Source of the DNA: CAVVAY01 sp963746465
Lineage (GTDB): Bacteria > Actinomycetota > Actinomycetes > JACCUZ01
Assembly (NCBI GenBank): GCA_963746465.1
Contig: CAVVAY010000005.1
Location: 1,054,001-1,118,000 of the forward strand
Reading direction: 5' to 3'
Length of the DNA: 64,000 nucleotides
How positions within the stretch are numbered: the stretch's first letter is position 1; every line of letters starts with the position of its first letter. A model generated the notes under the pieces. It had not been told where the DNA came from. It was given only the letters and a program-made list of their open reading frames with translations, and did no database searches. Of this stretch, positions 59,601 to 64,000 are shown piece by piece. The position numbers were made by a program, and so were the translations under genes.

Positions 59601-61871
59601 TCAGCTGCGGCTGAGCACCAGCCCGTCGATCCGGACGAGCGCGCCGGTCGAGCGCACCCGGAGGGTGACCGTCGCGTGCTTGCGGGTGAAGGCCGGCAGC
59701 ATGAGGACGTGGCTCCGCCGGAACGGGCCGGCGAGCTTCACCGTGCCGATCCGCTTGCCGTCGACGAGCACGGCGACCGAGCCGCAGGTGCGGCAGGTGG
59801 TGGCCACGACACCGATGCGGCGTACCCGGGCCGCGGTCCGGGTCAACGACGCGCCCTTGCGCTTGGTCGCGAGGAAGGTGCGCCCGGAGTAGCCGGCGGC
59901 CGTCTTGGCCGCCCAGCCGGCCGAGCGACCCAGGCTCCGGTCGTCCAGGGCGCGAGCGAGGCATCGGCTGCCGGTCCAGTCGGACAGCTGCCCGGCCTTG
60001 TTCCGGGCCCGCACCGAGAGGCAGTAGGTGTAGCCCGGCTGCATGCTCAGGCCGGCGCCGGTAGCGGCGGTGCGCTGCCAGCGGGGCGGATAGGTCCAGC
60101 CGCCGAACGTGCCGTCCCACCGGGCCCTGCGCCAGCGCACGTCGTGCCGGGTGACCAGGCTCGAGGAGTACCCGCCGAACCAGGTGAACCGCTCCTTGGC
60201 CTTGGAGGTGCCGAAGCTGGTCGGGCCGGTCGTGCGCGGCGCCGGCCGGCCGCTGGCGAGGTGGTTCCAGACGCCGCCGGTGCCGGCGTTGTCCAGAGCG
60301 GCCTGGTCGATCACGATCGTCGGTCGCGGGCCGCCGTACGGCGTCCAGGACGGGACATAGGTGGCGACGCCCTTGACCACGCGCCAGATCCGGCCGGTGG
60401 CGCCGCTCTGCAGGAACGTGCCCTCCCGCGGCCGGTTGGGCAGGGAGTCGAACTGGCTCGTCGACAGGGTCTGCACCGGCTGGATGCCGCCCACCGCGGC
60501 CCAGTCGCTGACCACGATCGGTGCGCCGCCGGCGATCCGGAAGGTGCCCCGTCCGCTGGCCTGCACGAACGCTCCCTCGGGAGCCAGCTGGTAGGGGGCC
60601 ACGGGAGCGTCGACCGAGTCGTTGTCGATGTTCACGGTGACGCCGCCCCACGTCTCCTGGTGGCCGCCGCGGTACTGGTGGATGCGCTGGTGGTCGGCGA
60701 AGTACTGGTCCGGGATGGCCGCGTCGCTCAGTGTGGGGTCGCCGGGCTGGGTCTTGCTGTCGGCCGGCCAGCGGGCGAACCAGAGGGCGTCCGGTGCCGG
60801 CATCGCGGCCGTCGGCACCCGGTCAGCCTTCGAGGTCCCGTCGAAGACGGTCGCCGCCAGCGCGTTCGAGCTGGAGTAGATCCCGGAGACGTAGCCGCGG
60901 TCGTGCAGCCGCTGGGTCCAGGCACCGAGGAAGGCACGGGTCGCCTGCAAGCAGGTGGCGTTGGTGTAGGAGTACGCCTCCATGTCGAAGTACACCGGGT
61001 TGCCGGCGCCGAGGCCGAGGGCGTTGAGCTGCACGATCGCGTCGTCTGCCGCGGCCGCACCCTGGACAGGAGCCTGCGCCGGGTCGATGCGGTTCGGGTA
61101 GTCGGAGCAGGAGGCCTGCAGGCCGACGTACGTCGGGATGAGAGTCCAGCCCTGCGCGATGGTCTGGGCCACCCAGTCGGCGGTCAGGTTGGGCTGCCCG
61201 CACCCGCGGCTGGCTCCCCCGATGTAGATGTTCGACGCCTTGTAGGGCGACGCGGCGTACCAGGTCGACATGGTCGTGAGCGGCTGCGCCGTGCAGGCGT
61301 CGAAGCCGAGCCCGGAGAACCGGGTGTCGGACGGCTTGAGACCGGTGGCCGCACTGCTCGAGGGCGAGGCGGCCGGCGCGGCGGCGAAGCTGCGGGCATC
61401 GGCGCGGCCGGACGGAGCCGTGATCTCGGCGGTCGCGTCGTCGTACGTCACGGAGGACGCGATCTCGCGAGCGGCCGGCGTGTCGTCTCCGGCCGCGACA
61501 ACGACCCCGACGGAGGACCCCTCGGAGGTGACCACCCGGTCCGGGCTCACGACACCCTGCAGGCTGCCGCTGGTGAGGTGCACGGCCTCGGTGCGGCCGA
61601 CGAGGTGCGGCGGGCAGGTGCTGCGGCTGGGGTCACCCAGGTAGACGGCGTGCCGGTCGAATCGCACGCAGCCCGGGCGGCCGGCCAGGTCGATCACCGG
61701 CCATGAGTCGGGCACGGTCACCGAGGCGTCGCGGAACGACACCGTCCTGGTGTCCGGTCGGCTGGCGCCCTGTGCGGCGTCGGCCGCGGTCGGCACCAGC
61801 GTCGCCGCCATTGCGGCCGCCGCCACCATCGTCAGCACGTCGCGGACCCGTCGCCGGGAAGTCGTCGCCAC
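59601..61871 (-). CDS. Secreted DUF1906 (glycoside-hydrolase-like) protein
   Basis: This 756-residue exported protein has a signal peptide (VLTMVAAAAMAATLVPTAADA) and an N-terminal region ending in an Ala/Ser linker. A DUF1906/Rv2525c-type TIM-barrel domain follows from about residue 185 (GLGFDACTAQPLTTMSTWYA, NIYIGGASRGCGQPNLTADW, NPVYFDMEAYSYTNATCLQA). Next are repeats like GTFRIAGGAPIVVSDWAAVG and, at the C terminus, a beta-rich region with FVLMLPA-type strands. Rv2525c is linked to cell-wall function in M. tuberculosis. It interrupts the stretch between prcA and pafA. Confidence 0.75.
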   Translation of the reverse strand: MATTSRRRVRDVLTMVAAAAMAATLVPTAADAAQGASRPDTRTVSFRDASVTVPDSWPVIDLAGRPGCVRFDRHAVYLGDPSRSTCPPHLVGRTEAVHLTSGSLQGVVSPDRVVTSEGSSVGVVVAAGDDTPAAREIASSVTYDDATAEITAPSGRADARSFAAAPAASPSSSAATGLKPSDTRFSGLGFDACTAQPLTTMSTWYAASPYKASNIYIGGASRGCGQPNLTADWVAQTIAQGWTLIPTYVGLQASCSDYPNRIDPAQAPVQGAAAADDAIVQLNALGLGAGNPVYFDMEAYSYTNATCLQATRAFLGAWTQRLHDRGYVSGIYSSSNALAATVFDGTSKADRVPTAAMPAPDALWFARWPADSKTQPGDPTLSDAAIPDQYFADHQRIHQYRGGHQETWGGVTVNIDNDSVDAPVAPYQLAPEGAFVQASGRGTFRIAGGAPIVVSDWAAVGGIQPVQTLSTSQFDSLPNRPREGTFLQSGATGRIWRVVKGVATYVPSWTPYGGPRPTIVIDQAALDNAGTGGVWNHLASGRPAPRTTGPTSFGTSKAKERFTWFGGYSSSLVTRHDVRWRRARWDGTFGGWTYPPRWQRTAATGAGLSMQPGYTYCLSVRARNKAGQLSDWTGSRCLARALDDRSLGRSAGWAAKTAAGYSGRTFLATKRKGASLTRTAARVRRIGVVATTCRTCGSVAVLVDGKRIGTVKLAGPFRRSHVLMLPAFTRKHATVTLRVRSTGALVRIDGLVLSRS

Positions 61872-61949
61872 CCCAGTCCCCCATGACTCGGCAGTCGCAC
61901 CGGCCGGACGGCCGGTGGTCAGGGGTCAGCCTAGGGGTGATTTGTCCGT

Positions 61950-62354
61950 TCAGTCGCGTGCCCGCGCCGTCGCGCGGTCGTTGGCCTTCCCGATCGCGTC
62001 GACCAGCTCACCCTTGGTCATCCGGGTCCGGCCGCGGACCCCGAGCCGCTTCGCGACGCCGAGCAGGTGGGCCTTGGTGGCGTTGGCGTCCACGCCGCCG
62101 GCGGTCCGACCACCCCGCCGCGCCGCGGCTCCGGTCTTCGCACTCTGGGCGTCAGAGGGTCCCTTGCGGCCCTTGTCCTCCCAGCGGTCGCCCACCTTCT
62201 CGTGGGTGTGCTTGAGGGAGGCGAACGCGGTCCGGTGCGCTCGCTCCCCCTCGCCGTACTGGTCGACGGCGGCGTCGTGGGTCTTGCCCCAGGTGTCCCG
62301 GGCCTTCTTCGACGAACGGGCCACCGTGGACGGCATGTCTTTCTTGGCCGGCAT
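61950..62354 (-). CDS. ChaB-like protein with Rho-N/SAP-type C terminus
   Basis: This 134-residue basic protein has an N-terminal ChaB-like region (MPAKKDMPSTVARSSKKARD, WGKTHDAAVDQYGEGERAHR, TAFASLKHTHEKVGDRW) and a C-terminal helix-extended-loop-helix (NATKAHLLGVAKRLGVRGRT, MTKGELVDAIGKA) of the SAP/Rho-N type that can bind nucleic acid. GAGGTGAT precedes ATG 62354. The function is unknown; a DNA-associated role is inferred. Confidence 0.75.
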   Translation of the reverse strand: MPAKKDMPSTVARSSKKARDTWGKTHDAAVDQYGEGERAHRTAFASLKHTHEKVGDRWEDKGRKGPSDAQSAKTGAAARRGGRTAGGVDANATKAHLLGVAKRLGVRGRTRMTKGELVDAIGKANDRATARARD

Positions 62355-62460
62355 GGATCATCACCTCGTCGGCCCGGTTCCCGGACGGTGCACCGGAAAA
62401 CGCGTCAAGGTGTCGGCCTGGATCCTCCTCGGTCAAGCCGGGACACTTGATGGCGGCAGA

Positions 62461-63291
62461 TCAGGTGTCGGCGGGGTCCGAGCCGTCGTCGGTGTCCGGG
62501 CCGGGTGGCTCGTGGGAGCCACCGGCGAGGGCGACCGGAGGGGAGGTCTCCCGCTCGTCCGGACCTGGCGTCGTGGCGGCGCCGTCAGAGCCAGTGGCGC
62601 CGAGCAGCCGGGCGAGCATCGGCCCGGTGAGGCGGCGGAACTTCCGCCGCGGGCGGGCCCGGTCCAGGACGGCGACCTCGAGCTGGTCGGCGGTCAGGGA
62701 GCGCTGGTCGCCGGAGACGGGGTCGCGACCGAGCAGCTCGACGGCGAGGCGCAGGGCCTCCTCGAGCGTCATGCCGTCGCGGTAACGCTCCGCGAGGTCC
62801 TGGCTGATCTGGTCGGCCGACCCGCCCATCGCGACGAATCCGTGCTCGTCGGCCACCGAGCCGTCGTAGGTGAGGCGGTAGATCTGGTCCTCCGCCGGAG
62901 TCTCGCCGACCTCGGCGATGACGATCTCGACCTCGTAGGGCTTCGACTCGACCGTGAAGATGCTGCCGAGGGTCTGGGCGAACACGTTGGCGAGGCCGCG
63001 ACCGGTGACGTCCTGGCGGTCGTAGGAGTAGCCACGCAGGTCGGCGTAGCGGACGCCGGCCATCCGGAGGTTCTCGAACTCGTTGTACTTGCCGACCGCG
63101 GCGAAGGCGATCCGGTCGTAGATCTCGGAGATCTTGTGCAGCGCGCGGGAGAGGTTCTCGGCGACGAACAGGATGCCGCCGTCGTAGGCGACCACGACGA
63201 CGCTGCGGCCGCGGGCGATGCCCTTGCGCGCGTAGTCGGCCCGGTCCTTCATGACCTGCTCGGGCGAGACGTATCCGAACGGCATCGTCAC
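62461..63291 (-). CDS. prcA: 20S proteasome alpha subunit
   Basis: This 276-residue alpha-type subunit begins VTMPFGYVSPEQVMKDRADY, the N-terminal gate region, then ARKGIARGRSVVVVAYDGGI, ENLSRALHKISEIYDRIAFA and GSADQISQDLAERYRDGMTL. It lacks the catalytic threonine. The C-terminal 60 residues are Pro/Gly/Asp-rich and probably flexible. With PrcB it forms the core that degrades pupylated proteins. GTG 63291 has AAGGAG upstream; ATG 63285 is an alternative. Confidence 0.96.
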   Translation of the reverse strand: MTMPFGYVSPEQVMKDRADYARKGIARGRSVVVVAYDGGILFVAENLSRALHKISEIYDRIAFAAVGKYNEFENLRMAGVRYADLRGYSYDRQDVTGRGLANVFAQTLGSIFTVESKPYEVEIVIAEVGETPAEDQIYRLTYDGSVADEHGFVAMGGSADQISQDLAERYRDGMTLEEALRLAVELLGRDPVSGDQRSLTADQLEVAVLDRARPRRKFRRLTGPMLARLLGATGSDGAATTPGPDERETSPPVALAGGSHEPPGPDTDDGSDPADT

Positions 63292-63349
63292 GATGCGGTC
63301 TCCTTGCCGATCGTCGCGCTTGCGGTCGCGTCGTGGGTGGTCGGGCCGG

Positions 63350-64000
63350 TCATCGCAGCGGCGCCTGGGGGCCGCCGGGGTGCTCCATCCGCCCGGCCAT
63401 CACGGTGTCGACGATCGCGCCGACCTCATCGTCGGACAGCCGGCGGTAGCCGTCGGAGGTGACCGTGGACACGACCGGGAAGATGCGCCGGGTGAGGTCC
63501 GGTCCGCCGGTGGCGGAGTCCTCGTCGGCGGCGTCGTAGAGCGACTGGACGGCGCAGAGGGTGGCGTCCTCCACGGACAGCTCCTCGTGCCAGAGCTTCT
63601 TCAGGGCGCCCCGGGCGAAGACCGAGCCGGAGCCGACGGAGTGGAACTTGTGCTCCTCGTAGCGGCCGCCGGTGACGTCGTAGGAGAACAGGCGGCCGGC
63701 CTGGGTGGGGTCGTCGGCGTCGAGGTCGTAGCCGGCGAACAGCGGGACCACGGCAAGGCCCTGCATCGCCATCGCGAGGTTGCCCCGGATCATCAGGGCG
63801 AGCCGGTTGGCCTTGCCCTCGAGGGAGAGGGTGGCGCCCTCGATCTTCTCGTAGTGCTCCAGCTCGACCTGGAAGAGCCGGACCATCTCGATGGCGATCC
63901 CGGCAGCTCCGGCGATGCCGACGCAGGAGTAGTCGTCGGCGTGGAAGACCTTCTCGATGTCGCGCTGGGCGATGTAGTTGCCCATCGTGGCCCGGCGGTC
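63350..64000 (-). CDS. prcB: 20S proteasome beta subunit (N terminus outside window)
   Basis: 216 residues from the DRRATMGNYIAQRDIEKVFH segment to the stop are visible; the propeptide and catalytic Thr1 lie beyond 64000. Conserved parts include AGAAGIAIEMVRLFQVELEH, GNLAMAMQGLAVVPLFAGYD and FHSVGSGSVFARGALKKLWH. It overlaps no other gene and lies 58 nt upstream of prcA. Dop and Pup are expected just past the edge, by the usual gene order. Confidence 0.96.
   Translation of the reverse strand, partial: DRRATMGNYIAQRDIEKVFHADDYSCVGIAGAAGIAIEMVRLFQVELEHYEKIEGATLSLEGKANRLALMIRGNLAMAMQGLAVVPLFAGYDLDADDPTQAGRLFSYDVTGGRYEEHKFHSVGSGSVFARGALKKLWHEELSVEDATLCAVQSLYDAADEDSATGGPDLTRRIFPVVSTVTSDGYRRLSDDEVGAIVDTVMAGRMEHPGGPQAPLR

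Overview
The window comes from a chromosome of a high-GC actinomycete (class Actinomycetes). The evidence is the very high G+C, GTG starts, many ATGA/GTGA overlaps, the GarA-FtsR-BFN-MerR-GcvP block known from mycobacteria, RbpA, the FxsA/Ppm1/Lnt trio, and a Pup-proteasome locus (prcB, prcA, pafA, pafB, pafC) followed by tatA, tatC, a diacylglycerol-kinase-like gene and a HelY-type helicase. I cannot name the genus. No rRNA, tRNA, CRISPR array or intact insertion sequence was seen.

Layout. 0-5.6 kb: garA (5' end missing), ftsR, a bifunctional nuclease, a second MerR regulator, then a glycine riboswitch and gcvP. 5.6-8.6 kb: a DUF5999 gene and an operon like srsABC (type III polyketide synthase, ICMT-type methyltransferase, flavoprotein hydroxylase) for phenolic lipids, followed by a PAP2-like membrane protein. 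9.5-15.5 kb (minus strand): sbcD, sbcC, a HAD phosphatase, and a SigK/RskA-like sigma/anti-sigma pair. 15.7-21.9 kb: an uncharacterised set with a GCS2-type carboxylate-amine ligase, an ATP-grasp enzyme, a HipA-like kinase with DUF3037, a small membrane protein and two esterases. 21.9-27 kb: a radical SAM protein under a LexA box, an ECF42-type sigma factor with its DGPF protein, an FMN split-barrel protein, a phosphodiesterase and rbpA. 27-30 kb: fxsA, ppm1, lnt.

30.5-46.8 kb holds most of a lysine fermentation pathway: kamD-kamE-kal (30.6-33.3 kb), then kdd and kamA (40.8-43.5 kb), with an Lrp regulator and an acyl-CoA dehydrogenase nearby. The two halves are separated by a 7.5 kb block carrying a large secreted protein, an acyltransferase, an ECF sigma/anti-sigma pair with a decayed paralogue, and an amidohydrolase. 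46.9-64 kb: a 5'-3' exonuclease, helY, the DAG-kinase-like gene, tatCA, pafCB, two FKBP isomerases, pafA, small acidic proteins, a secreted DUF1906 protein, chaB, prcA and prcB (N terminus beyond the window).

Two features cut across the window. First, about 17 reading-frame breaks fall in four clusters between 6.6 and 38.7 kb and none after 39 kb. Most behave as single-base insertions in conserved genes, so assembly error is more likely than decay for most of them. Second, at least eleven genes have a TANNNT box 6-8 nt before the start codon and no Shine-Dalgarno, which implies leaderless mRNAs. Specific control sites are also readable: a SigR-type promoter at rbpA, two ECF42-type promoters, and a LexA box.
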